Shown one piece after another: positions 57,527 to 64,000 of a stretch of DNA of 64,000 nt. The DNA is from Pseudoalteromonas denitrificans DSM 6059 (GTDB lineage: Bacteria; Pseudomonadota; Gammaproteobacteria; Enterobacterales; Alteromonadaceae). The DNA lies in NCBI RefSeq assembly GCF_900112265.1, contig NZ_FOLO01000005.1, forward strand, positions 124,001 through 188,000. The letters are read 5' to 3'. The position numbers and the translations under genes were made by a program. Every line of letters begins with the position of its first letter. Positions within the stretch are counted from its first letter, which is position 1. The notes under the pieces are model-generated. The model had not been told where the DNA came from, did not search any database, and saw only the letters and a list, made by a program, of their open reading frames with translations.

Positions 57527-58287
57527 ATTTTTTCAACTGTTATAGGTTTTACCACTTCATAACCATATCCAATGATCTGATGTATTGCCTCAGGGGAACT
57601 TAGATAGGTTAAAAATTTTTTTGCAGCAGCTTTGTCTTTAGAACGCTTTAATATCACAGCAGCTTGAGGCACTTTTGCTTTATCTGAGGATAATATTTGA
57701 TAATCTTGTCTTGGCACCTTAGTAGAAATTATATGACTTAACGCCACAAACCCTGCTGGGGCATTGCCTGAATGTACAATTTGAAATGTGGATGCAATAT
57801 TATTACTTGTGATAAAAGTACCTTTAAATACTTCTATATTTTGAAACAATTCTTGTAAAATATTTTTAGCTGCTAGGCCATATGGTGCATGTAATGGATT
57901 TGCAATTGAGATCTTAATTTTGTCATTGTCTGATTGCTTAAGTTCATTCAAAATTACTTTTTTATTGGGAGAATAAAAAGCTAATATGCCAACAGCATAA
58001 ATTACTTTTGAATTCTCATAGGCTAAGTCATTCTTTATTAATAAGTCAGGTCTTAGTTCATCAGCAGATAAAAAAACATCATAAGGGGCACCTGCTTTTA
58101 TTTGCTGATATAAAATGCCACTTGATGCTGAAGAGATAGAAACCTCATTTCCCGTATTTTCTTGATATTGATTGATTATTTCACTTAAGGGTAATTTAAA
58201 GTTACTGGCGACTGCAACTCTAAGTGGTGTCGCAAAGGTTTTAAAACAAAGCAAAAAGATAGATATCAGTAAAAAATTAATTCGCAT
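57523..58287 (-). CDS. modA: Periplasmic molybdate-binding protein
   Basis: This 254-residue protein has a signal peptide (about residues 1-19). The mature domain has the ModA pattern: LRVAVASNFKLPLSEI, ISSASSGILYQQIKAGAPYDVFLSADELRP (quoted from SSASSGILYQQIKAG to VFLSADELRP), AIANPLHAPYG-like ISIANPLHAPYGLAAK, and an NIASTFQIVHSGNAPAGFVALSH segment near residue 175. Ser and Ala residues that bind molybdate in E. coli ModA lie in the first two segments. It is 193 bases downstream of moaE, and transcription could start within that gap. Confidence 0.92.
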   Translation of the reverse strand: MRINFLLISIFLLCFKTFATPLRVAVASNFKLPLSEIINQYQENTGNEVSISSASSGILYQQIKAGAPYDVFLSADELRPDLLIKNDLAYENSKVIYAVGILAFYSPNKKVILNELKQSDNDKIKISIANPLHAPYGLAAKNILQELFQNIEVFKGTFITSNNIASTFQIVHSGNAPAGFVALSHIISTKVPRQDYQILSSDKAKVPQAAVILKRSKDKAAAKKFLTYLSSPEAIHQIIGYGYEVVKPITVEKI

Positions 58288-58480
58288 TCTTTGTATCTAC
58301 GATCCTTAAAATAGTGTGTGTTAAGACTGTTAAATATAAACTCGGTTTATTGCTTAGCCGTGTTCTTTAGTCGTTTTTAATTATTGTATCTTGATAAAGC
58401 TCAACATCAAATGGTAGAGAATTAACTCATAAAAAACATAACTTAACAAGATTAATAAAGGTGATAAGGTGTTTTAATCA

Positions 58481-58945
58481 TTATTGCCATTTTTTGAGTG
58501 CTTCTTTATCTTTTTGATTGGTCTCTACCCATACATCTTTATTGTGCTGTTTTCGAGTTTCTTTTTTCCAAAAAGGGGCTTCTTTTTTTAAAAAGTCCAT
58601 AACAAACTGGGCACAAGAAAATGCTTCTTCTCTATGCGGACTGCTCACACCCACATACACTATTTGATCACCTAAATTAAGTTGACCCACTCTGTGTATG
58701 ATATCAAGTTGATTAACATTAAACCTTTTTTTTGCTCTATCACTAATTTTCTCTAATGACTTTTGTGTCATGGCAGGATAGTGCTCTAAAAATAACCCTG
58801 TTACATCATGGCCTTGATTAAAATCACGCACTAAGCCAATAAAAGTAACAATCGCACCATCTGTGTTGTCTTTAGCGCGTAACATTGTATATTGTTTGTT
58901 TAAATCAAAATCAGCTTCTTGCACATTAATCATGAAATCAGCCAC
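58481..58945 (-). CDS. moaE: Molybdopterin synthase catalytic subunit
   Basis: This 154-residue MoaE forms with MoaD the synthase that adds the dithiolene sulfurs to precursor Z (cyclic pyranopterin monophosphate). Visible motifs are GAIVTFIGLVRD, LFLEHYPAMTQKSLEKI, IIHRVGQLNLGDQIVYVGVSSPHREEAF and the C-terminal catalytic Lys segment EAPFWKKET. It overlaps moaD by 8 bases, as usual for the two subunits. Confidence 0.94.
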   Translation of the reverse strand: MADFMINVQEADFDLNKQYTMLRAKDNTDGAIVTFIGLVRDFNQGHDVTGLFLEHYPAMTQKSLEKISDRAKKRFNVNQLDIIHRVGQLNLGDQIVYVGVSSPHREEAFSCAQFVMDFLKKEAPFWKKETRKQHNKDVWVETNQKDKEALKKWQ

Positions 58946-59186
58946 CCGTCACTGGTGGGAAAAAAGCGACTTCATCACCTGTTTTTATTTGGCTGCTTTC
59001 ATCAACCATATCTTGATTTACAGCAACCAATGCATTATTCCCTTCAATAAACTCCGCCCATTTTGGACCTTTTTTTGCTAATAACACTCTTAGGTTCGCA
59101 ACTGAGCCTAATTCAAAATCGTCTATCTGTATTTCTGAGCAATTTAATAACTCACGTAAACGACCAAAAAATAATACTTTTATCAT
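58938..59186 (-). CDS. moaD: Molybdopterin synthase sulfur carrier subunit
   Basis: This 82-residue ubiquitin-fold protein ends in the expected Gly-Gly (FFPPVTGG), which is thiocarboxylated by a MoeB-type enzyme and donates sulfur to MoaE. The N-terminal MIKVLFFGRLREL is typical. A moeB gene is not present in the window. Confidence 0.93.
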   Translation of the reverse strand: MIKVLFFGRLRELLNCSEIQIDDFELGSVANLRVLLAKKGPKWAEFIEGNNALVAVNQDMVDESSQIKTGDEVAFFPPVTGG

Positions 59187-59220
59187 CTATTAACCTTTAT
59201 TTCAGGTAAATTTTATATCA

Positions 59221-59246
59221 TTTCCCGAAAAATGCTTTTCGGGAAA
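59221..59246. terminator. Hairpin between moaC and moaD
   Basis: A perfect 11-bp stem TTTCCCGAAAA / TTTTCGGGAAA with a 4-base loop lies in the 86-base gap. There is no long T-tract on the minus strand, so it may be a weak terminator or an mRNA processing/stability element within the operon. Confidence 0.55.
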
Positions 59247-59272
59247 TAAATTATTTTTAAATCAGTATCAGG

Positions 59273-59749
59273 TTAGTCAGATAACTTGAAATGACCTGAT
59301 TTTCCACCTTGTTTTTCTAATACTTTAATGTCGCTAATACGCATACCTGGGTCGACAGCTTTACACATATCAAAAATGGTTAAAGCAGTAATGGATGCAG
59401 CCGTCAAAGCTTCCATTTCAACGCCTGTTTGTCCAGCTAGCTTTGCTAAGGTTGTAATATTAATGCAGCTATCAGCCTCATTAAAACTAAAATCAACTTG
59501 CACTTTAGTGAGCATTAATGGGTGACATAAAGGAATGAGATCTGAGCACTTCTTAGCGCCTTGAATTCCTGCAATACGGGCAACTTGTAATACGTCCCCT
59601 TTTTTATGACCATTATCTTTTATAAGCGCAAGTGTTTCTGGTTTCATATAAATACGCCCTGATGCGCGCGCAATACGTTGCGTTACAGCTTTTTCTGTAA
59701 CATCAACCATATTGGCTTCGCCCTGCTCATTTAAATGTGTAAAGCCCAT
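59273..59749 (-). CDS. moaC: Cyclic pyranopterin monophosphate synthase, MoaC
   Basis: This protein of about 158 residues converts, downstream of MoaA, the 3',8-cyclo intermediate to cyclic pyranopterin monophosphate. It shows [31 protein letters not shown] N-terminus (quoted as [11 protein letters not shown]), the catalytic [18 protein letters not shown] with its Cys-His, and [26 protein letters not shown] (quoted as [12 protein letters not shown]). ATG 59749 is chosen with AGAGG upstream; the nine-codon in-frame extension runs into the end of moaB. It starts one base after the moaB stop. Confidence 0.93.
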   Translation of the reverse strand: MGFTHLNEQGEANMVDVTEKAVTQRIARASGRIYMKPETLALIKDNGHKKGDVLQVARIAGIQGAKKCSDLIPLCHPLMLTKVQVDFSFNEADSCINITTLAKLAGQTGVEMEALTAASITALTIFDMCKAVDPGMRISDIKVLEKQGGKSGHFKLSD

Positions 59750-59750
59750 A

Positions 59751-60296
59751 TTAACCTCTGCTCTCACATTGTTCACTTGTAGAAGCTTTTAGTTGCGGTA
59801 CAAAATTACATGGACGATGTGATGCATCTAGTTGTTCTTTTATGACATCATTCCATGCAGTTTTACAAGCGTTAGTTGAACCAGGCATTGCAAAAATAAC
59901 TGTTTTATTTGCCATACCAGCTATCGCACGAGATTGAATCGTTGATGTACCAATTTGTTGGTAAGAGACTTGACGAAATAACTCACCAAAACCATCAACT
60001 TCTTTATCAAATAATGGAATGAGTGCCTCAGGTGTAGAATCTCGAGCAGTAAAACCCGTTCCACCTGTGATCATCACAGCTTGAATATGTTCAGAGGCAA
60101 TCCATTGAGAAACGATGGCACGAATTTTATAAATATCATCAATTACAATTTTTTTATCGGCAAGTACATGACCAACAGTGTGTAGCCCGTCAACTAATGC
60201 AGCGCCAGAAGTATCATTTGATTCATCACGGGTATCAGAAACAGTCAATACGGCAATTTGTAACGGCTGAAATGGTGTTTGTGTTTTGTGGCCCAT
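59751..60296 (-). CDS. moaB: Molybdopterin adenylyltransferase-type protein, MoaB
   Basis: This 181-residue MoaB/MogA-family protein has the MPT-binding fold: [50 protein letters not shown] and [18 protein letters not shown]. MoaB in E. coli lacks clear activity, whereas the related MogA adenylates molybdopterin; in many species without MogA this protein does so. Substrate use here is not settled. It is 15 bases after mobA in the same transcription unit. Confidence 0.9.
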   Translation of the reverse strand: MGHKTQTPFQPLQIAVLTVSDTRDESNDTSGAALVDGLHTVGHVLADKKIVIDDIYKIRAIVSQWIASEHIQAVMITGGTGFTARDSTPEALIPLFDKEVDGFGELFRQVSYQQIGTSTIQSRAIAGMANKTVIFAMPGSTNACKTAWNDVIKEQLDASHRPCNFVPQLKASTSEQCESRG

Positions 60297-60311
60297 AATA
60301 AGGCTCCTTAA

Positions 60312-60869
60312 TTAAAAGTAGTTTTTAACTGCGCACCAGTCACTTGGTGTATTCGCATTGGTTAAATAAAGGGGATCGGCCTGTGTTATTGTGTGTGCAT
60401 TTTGCGTTTTTAACATGGCAAAAATTGAGTTTTTATATTTTCCATCAAGTGCAGCTTGTAAAAATAATTTGAGCTCTTTAGTTACTTTTACGATACAAGG
60501 AAGCATATGAGATTCAAAATAAACGGCTGTGTTAGATTGTTGGGCTGCATTTTGAAGTTGTATTAAATCTTGTACACGGATCAGCGGCATATCAACGGGT
60601 AAAATAGTTAACCAGGTATTATCGGGAATATGGTCTAAAGCAGCTTCAATACCTGCAAGTGGTCCTTGGTCTTGATATCTGTCTTTAATACCTTCACCTT
60701 GATTTCGACTCACTAATACTTCAGTGCATTTACTGTGTTCTAAAATATGTTTCGCTACGGTCAATAAGTTTGTTTTACCTTTAAGTAATAACGCTTTATC
60801 TGTTCCCATTCTAGATGAACGGCCACCAGCAAGTACTAAACCATAATGAATCGATGGTGTTTCAGACAT
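60312..60869 (-). CDS. mobA: Molybdenum cofactor guanylyltransferase
   Basis: This 185-residue enzyme attaches GMP to molybdenum cofactor to form the bis-MGD cofactor of the DMSO-reductase family. It has the nucleotide-binding LVLAGGRSSRMGTDKALLL (the GGxSxRMGxDK signature) and acidic residues in LAGIEAALDHIPDNTWLTILPVDMPLI (with the DMP motif). Its presence indicates that the cell uses bis-MGD enzymes such as TMAO, DMSO or nitrate reductases. It starts 3 bases after moaA. Confidence 0.93.
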   Translation of the reverse strand: MSETPSIHYGLVLAGGRSSRMGTDKALLLKGKTNLLTVAKHILEHSKCTEVLVSRNQGEGIKDRYQDQGPLAGIEAALDHIPDNTWLTILPVDMPLIRVQDLIQLQNAAQQSNTAVYFESHMLPCIVKVTKELKLFLQAALDGKYKNSIFAMLKTQNAHTITQADPLYLTNANTPSDWCAVKNYF

Positions 60870-60872
60870 AAA

Positions 60873-61844
60873 TCAGCCTCCAAGCATTGCAAGGTCAGTT
60901 GTCGATCCTGAAATACCTTGATGTAAAAAATGCGTATCGGGCTTGTCTTGTAATATTTTTTGAATGAACTGGTCAAGTTCTGTTTCGCGACCTTTTACCA
61001 TTAGATCACGTAAATTGTAACCAGATTCACCAAATAAACATAAGTGCAATTTACCAATAGCAGAAATACGTAGACGATTACAAGAGGCACAAAAATCTTT
61101 GCTGTAAGGCGCTATAAAACCAATGTGACCATTATATTCAGGATGACAAAACTCCTTTGCTGGGCCTGCATTTTTGCCACGTAAAATTTGCGCCCAACCG
61201 CTATTCTCTAGACGCTGACCAATTTCATCTGCACTGACATGGTTTTGTTTAAAGTACTCTGTATTATCAACAGTTTGCATTAATTCAATAAAGCGTAATG
61301 AAATAGGTGTTTCTTTTACCCATTCTATAAGATGATCTAATTGCTTATAGTTATATTGTTTTAATAAAACTGTATTAATTTTAACTTGTTTAATTTTGCT
61401 TTTTAGAGCCAAATCTATACCTGCCATCATTTCAGCCAAGTTATCGCGCCCTATAATCGCTTTCATCATGCGTGGATCTAGGCTATCACAACTAATATTA
61501 ATAGCGTCTAAACCGCAATCAGCCCAAGTTTGAATTTTACGGTCTAGTTGATGTGCATTGGTTGTGAGTGCGACTTTTTCTATTCCTGGAGTCTCTTTTA
61601 TCGCTGTAATTATTTCAGGTAAGTCCCGTCGCAAGCTTGGCTCGCCACCAGTGATCCTAATTTTATTGATACCGTGACGCGCAAAAGACGATACAACACT
61701 TTGTATTTCATCAAGTGATAAATAGTCGGGTTTGCTGTCGCAGCTATAACCATCGGGCAAACAGTAATTGCAACGATAATTACATAGATCTGTAATTGAC
61801 AGACGTAAATAACTAAATTTACGCCCTTGAGGGTCTTGTAACAT
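60873..61844 (-). CDS. moaA: GTP 3',8-cyclase, MoaA
   Basis: This 323-residue radical-SAM enzyme carries out the first step of molybdopterin synthesis. The N-terminal CxxxCxxC cluster motif is in LSITDLCNYRCNYCLP. The C-terminal second cluster has CASCNRLRISAIGKLHLCLF (Cys-x2-Cys and a third Cys). It ends in GG (LAMLGG), which is needed for activity in known MoaA. It is the first gene of the moa-mod unit and has an AAAGGTG ribosome-binding site. A structured leader and an FNR-like site lie upstream. Confidence 0.95.
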   Translation of the reverse strand: MLQDPQGRKFSYLRLSITDLCNYRCNYCLPDGYSCDSKPDYLSLDEIQSVVSSFARHGINKIRITGGEPSLRRDLPEIITAIKETPGIEKVALTTNAHQLDRKIQTWADCGLDAINISCDSLDPRMMKAIIGRDNLAEMMAGIDLALKSKIKQVKINTVLLKQYNYKQLDHLIEWVKETPISLRFIELMQTVDNTEYFKQNHVSADEIGQRLENSGWAQILRGKNAGPAKEFCHPEYNGHIGFIAPYSKDFCASCNRLRISAIGKLHLCLFGESGYNLRDLMVKGRETELDQFIQKILQDKPDTHFLHQGISGSTTDLAMLGG

Positions 61845-61855
61845 GTCAACACCTT

Positions 61856-61940
61856 TCCAAATAGTGGGAGGTTTAAAAATTTCTCTTTAAACCCTGGTGA
61901 CTTACTTTGCTATGAAGCTTAAGTAGTCACGGCATTAACC
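61856..61940 (-). promoter_or_regulatory. Structured 5' leader of the moa operon (possible Moco riboswitch)
   Basis: Directly upstream of moaA are two hairpins: GGTTTAAA / TTTAAACC (61870-61877 with 61886-61893) and GTGACTTA / TAAGTAGTCAC (61897-61904 with 61920-61930, one bulge). Many gammaproteobacterial moaA genes have a molybdenum-cofactor riboswitch in this position. I cannot confirm the conserved riboswitch nucleotides by eye, so this is only a candidate. Confidence 0.4.
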
Positions 61941-62053
61941 CCTTGAACAATTTTTTGAACGAAGGCATTAAAGCTCGGAGTTGTTAAAATCTTATGTTTA
62001 ATATAAAGATACTGAACGAATAAAGCTAGCTGGTTTTTGTGTAAGTGAAATAT

Positions 62054-62071
62054 TTATGATTTAAATCATAA
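62054..62071. promoter_or_regulatory. 18-bp FNR-like palindrome upstream of moaA
   Basis: TTATGATTTAAATCATAA is a perfect palindrome whose centre TGAT-N4-ATCA fits an FNR/CRP-type site, one base off the FNR consensus in each half. It is about 210 bases before the moaA start. E. coli moa is FNR-activated, so an oxygen-responsive role is plausible. Confidence 0.5.
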
Positions 62072-62093
62072 AAGGCTCAAAATATGAGCCCTT
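62071..62093 (-). terminator. Terminator of the porin gene
   Basis: On the minus strand a GGCTCA / TGAGCC stem with a 5-base loop is followed by TTTT, 30 bases past the porin stop. The adjacent palindrome at 62054 follows directly. Confidence 0.7.
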
Positions 62094-62122
62094 TAGTTGC
62101 ATGATGTCTGTATATTTCTAGC

Positions 62123-63319
62123 CTAGAAATTTACATTTACCATAAGCCAAAGTTTACTTGTATCTACGCCATGATCATCAGCACTGTAATCGGCATATTT
62201 TATTAAACCAGTCACTTTTTTGCTGAATTTGTATTTTGCGGTTAAATCAATTTCAGAACCATAATCTATGCTATCTACATCTGAGCTGAAATCATGATAA
62301 GTAGCACTCACTGCGACAGGACCAATTTTAGTTGCAATGCCAGCAAAGATATCTTCAATACCAGCGCTTGGCGTACCTAAGAATAAATCGGCAAAACCTT
62401 GAAACTTATGCAGAGTTGCTAAAGGTGTTGAAAATGCAACGCCATTATCGCTGCCTAAACTTTCAATACCCGCTTTAAGTGTAATGGAGCTGACCTTAAA
62501 GCTTGCATCAAGGGCGTAATAATCAGCACTAAAATCTTTTAAACTATCTGCTGTATCTGATTGGCTCGCATAGCTTGCGTGTAATTTTAAGCCACCAAAT
62601 TTACCATTATAATCAAAACCTAATGTTTGGGTTGATGAGTTTGCCGACATGTCATAATCTAAGTCATATACAAAACCCGTTATCTTGTGTGCTTTATTAA
62701 ACTTGTAATTTACTGTCGCTAACTGAAATGCGCCTCTCATATCTGGTTTGCCAGATGAGTTACCAAAAATACGGTTAATATTGTAAATATAAGAATAATC
62801 AAAGTTAAGAGATTTATTTACAGCATATTGTAAACGGTATCCATCATAAGTTTGCTCATTTTGACGCCAGCCTACTCCACCTACAAAACGTTGTCCATTA
62901 TGTAAAATACGTTGACGGCCAAAAGTCGCTTTCAAACCGCCATTCTTGTAATTTAATGAAATTTGATTAACATCTGTACCTTCAGGATCTGCAACAACAG
63001 AATACGCACCTTTACCATTATCTGTACTATTATATTGGCCAGTTGCAGTAACGTTATCAACTTCAGCAAGTACATTAAAACCTTTAAAATCTGCGGTTCT
63101 GTAAGTTAAGCGTGTACGTAATGTACCTGCATTAGCATCTTTGCTTGCGTTATCTTGATCAACATTTTCATATCGTGCGCGCATGTTGATTTTAACTGTT
63201 CCCTCTGCAACAGCATTTGTCACAGATGAACCAGAATCAGCCAAGGCTATTTGACTAACACCTAAAACACTTGAAAGTGCTAAAACTATTTTAGATATGC
63301 TGAAAATTGCTTTTTTCAT
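62123..63319 (-). CDS. Outer-membrane porin-like beta-barrel protein
   Basis: This protein of about 398 residues has a signal peptide (MKKAIFSISKIVLALSSVLG...LADS, cleavage near residue 28). The mature sequence alternates hydrophobic and polar residues in strands, contains many Gly and aromatic residues, and ends with the outer-membrane consensus Phe (VNVNF). An 18-strand-type barrel resembling alginate- or OprD-like porins is possible, but substrate cannot be told. ATG 63319 has an AGGTG ribosome-binding site six bases upstream; a GTG three codons earlier is an alternative. Expression is likely under FNR from the site at 63406. Confidence 0.8.
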   Translation of the reverse strand: MKKAIFSISKIVLALSSVLGVSQIALADSGSSVTNAVAEGTVKINMRARYENVDQDNASKDANAGTLRTRLTYRTADFKGFNVLAEVDNVTATGQYNSTDNGKGAYSVVADPEGTDVNQISLNYKNGGLKATFGRQRILHNGQRFVGGVGWRQNEQTYDGYRLQYAVNKSLNFDYSYIYNINRIFGNSSGKPDMRGAFQLATVNYKFNKAHKITGFVYDLDYDMSANSSTQTLGFDYNGKFGGLKLHASYASQSDTADSLKDFSADYYALDASFKVSSITLKAGIESLGSDNGVAFSTPLATLHKFQGFADLFLGTPSAGIEDIFAGIATKIGPVAVSATYHDFSSDVDSIDYGSEIDLTAKYKFSKKVTGLIKYADYSADDHGVDTSKLWLMVNVNF

Positions 63320-63378
63320 TTTAATCACCTACTTAGTTGACTTGCTACTTAATGTTGTAATTACTTTGTTGGCGCTAA

Positions 63379-63419
63379 AGATACGCTTATTTGTAGGTCA
63401 GAAATTGATTAAAATCAAC
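63379..63419 (-). promoter_or_regulatory. FNR-type promoter of the porin gene
   Basis: TTGATTAAAATCAA (63406-63419) is an exact TTGATN4ATCAA FNR box. On the minus strand a -10-like TATCTT (63384 down to 63379) starts 28.5 bp from the box centre, the spacing of a class-II FNR promoter. Transcription would start near 63372, about 50 bases before the ATG. Confidence 0.7.
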
Positions 63420-63505
63420 TTTTTAAAAAAAATTATAAAAATTTTGAACTTTATGTGAGGTTGAGTTGTCAGGTTAAAGAATTAGTAACATAGTTTTTAA
63501 ATTAA

Positions 63506-64000
63506 TTAACAAATATCAACTAAAGTTGATATTAAGGGATCTTCTTTTCTTTCAGTTGTATAAGCCAAGCCTATGTCTTTAAATAAGTTCATATTTTGTA
63601 TAGGTTTAAATATCACGGCGTTCGCTTCCAAAATTTCATGCCAAGTAGGAAGCAAAGCTGCACCAACACCAGCACTGACTAATTGCCACGCATATTCTAT
63701 TGTTCTGATATTAGCCCTAGTTTGAAATTGAATATCCTGTGCCGTTAATTGGACTTTTAATTTGTCTAATGCATCACAAGGAGTGCGATTTATGAAAGGT
63801 AAATCAGATAAATCATTAATTGTAATATGAGACGTTTTAGCTAGTGACCAAGCTTTAGGTAAGGCTAATTCATATGTATCAGTCCAAATTGGAACAAAAC
63901 TTTCGTTAGCATTTACAGATTGTGATAAAACGACTCGGGCATCACAAGTTTCATGAGGGTCAACTAAAGTAATTTCTAAATTATCTATTTTATCAGTGAG
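63506..64000 (-). CDS. LysR-type regulator, C-terminal part
   Basis: The last 164 codons of a LysR-family regulator run off the window end, so the N-terminal helix-turn-helix is not visible. The sequence has the pattern of the ligand-binding domain: ALPKAWSLA, LPFINRTPCD, and the conserved LVSAGVGAALLPTWHEI near the end. Because no start codon is in the window, the frame is only recognised by translating from the edge. Its target is unknown; it is in the same orientation as, and upstream of, the porin gene. Confidence 0.8.
   Translation of the reverse strand, partial: LTDKIDNLEITLVDPHETCDARVVLSQSVNANESFVPIWTDTYELALPKAWSLAKTSHITINDLSDLPFINRTPCDALDKLKVQLTAQDIQFQTRANIRTIEYAWQLVSAGVGAALLPTWHEILEANAVIFKPIQNMNLFKDIGLAYTTERKEDPLISTLVDIC
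63512..63533. terminator. Palindrome at the end of the LysR gene
   Basis: AATATCAACT and AGTTGATATT (10-bp arms, 2-base centre) lie over the final codons of the LysR-type gene. With the following T-containing stretch on the minus strand it could terminate transcription, or it may be a regulator dyad. Confidence 0.4.

Noticed and set aside
62114..62130. ATTTCTAG / CTAGAAAT palindrome at the porin stop codon
   Set aside because: It overlaps the last codons of the porin gene and has only a one-base spacer; the real terminator lies just beyond.

Overview
The window is AT-rich gammaproteobacterial DNA. The gene complement points to a marine member of the Alteromonadales, most likely Pseudoalteromonas or a close relative: ilvIH, ppnN-xni, astC-astA-astD next to a DUF1338 gene, a whole Moco/molybdate cluster, and many large signalling proteins. 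No phage, insertion sequence, CRISPR array, rRNA or tRNA was recognised. The genes are housekeeping or metabolic and intact. That, together with a plasmid-type replication origin in the middle (about 17.1-19.7 kb), suggests the replicon is a secondary chromosome (chromid), as known for Pseudoalteromonas chromosome II.

Layout. 0-2.2 kb: end of hisIE, a lipoprotein, and a DegP/DegS-like protease. 2.4-9.4 kb: a diguanylate cyclase, then a tight ppnN-xni-DUF3192-HDOD-like operon, then NAD-type isocitrate dehydrogenase. 9.5-12.0 kb: ilvIH behind a transcription attenuator with a 25-codon Ile/Leu/Val-rich leader peptide. 12.0-15.0 kb: HU, an alkyltransferase-like protein and rimO, with about 550 bp of unexplained DNA between the last two. 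15.2-17.0 kb: a possible HTH gene ending in a 7-bp tandem repeat, and three small membrane or exported proteins of unknown role. 17.1-19.7 kb: the origin, with two oppositely oriented iteron arrays, DnaA boxes, a dense set of GATC sites and the initiator gene. 19.8-26 kb: an RluF-like pseudouridine synthase and the arginine/ornithine succinyl catabolism genes with a divergent Lrp-type regulator.

26-35 kb: a transglutaminase-like/TPR lipoprotein, then a four-gene signalling operon (solute-binding protein, 1499-residue hybrid histidine kinase, REC-GGDEF protein, response regulator with an unnamed output region). 35-45 kb: a 55-residue small protein, DUF368 lipid carrier transporter, NhaC-type antiporter, RhlE-type helicase, chemoreceptor, DUF3300 protein and a DapA-family aldolase. 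45-55 kb: several unknown proteins, a cytochrome b562-like protein, DyP peroxidase, DJ-1/PfpI protein, FadE-type acyl-CoA dehydrogenase, and a histidine kinase facing a second copy of the unnamed response-regulator type.

55-64 kb: moaA-mobA-moaB-moaC-moaD-moaE-modA-modB-modC on the minus strand. It couples molybdate uptake to molybdopterin synthesis and lies behind a structured leader and an FNR-like palindrome. A porin with a consensus FNR box and the end of a LysR regulator close the window. The FNR-like sites suggest that the Moco cluster and the porin belong to a low-oxygen respiratory programme.

The strongest findings are the chromid origin architecture with its 22-bp iteron phasing, the ilv attenuator, the paired response regulators with an uncharacterised output domain, and the FNR-like sites. 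No completely new multi-gene system is proven here. The solute-binding-protein/hybrid-kinase/c-di-GMP operon is the best candidate for one.
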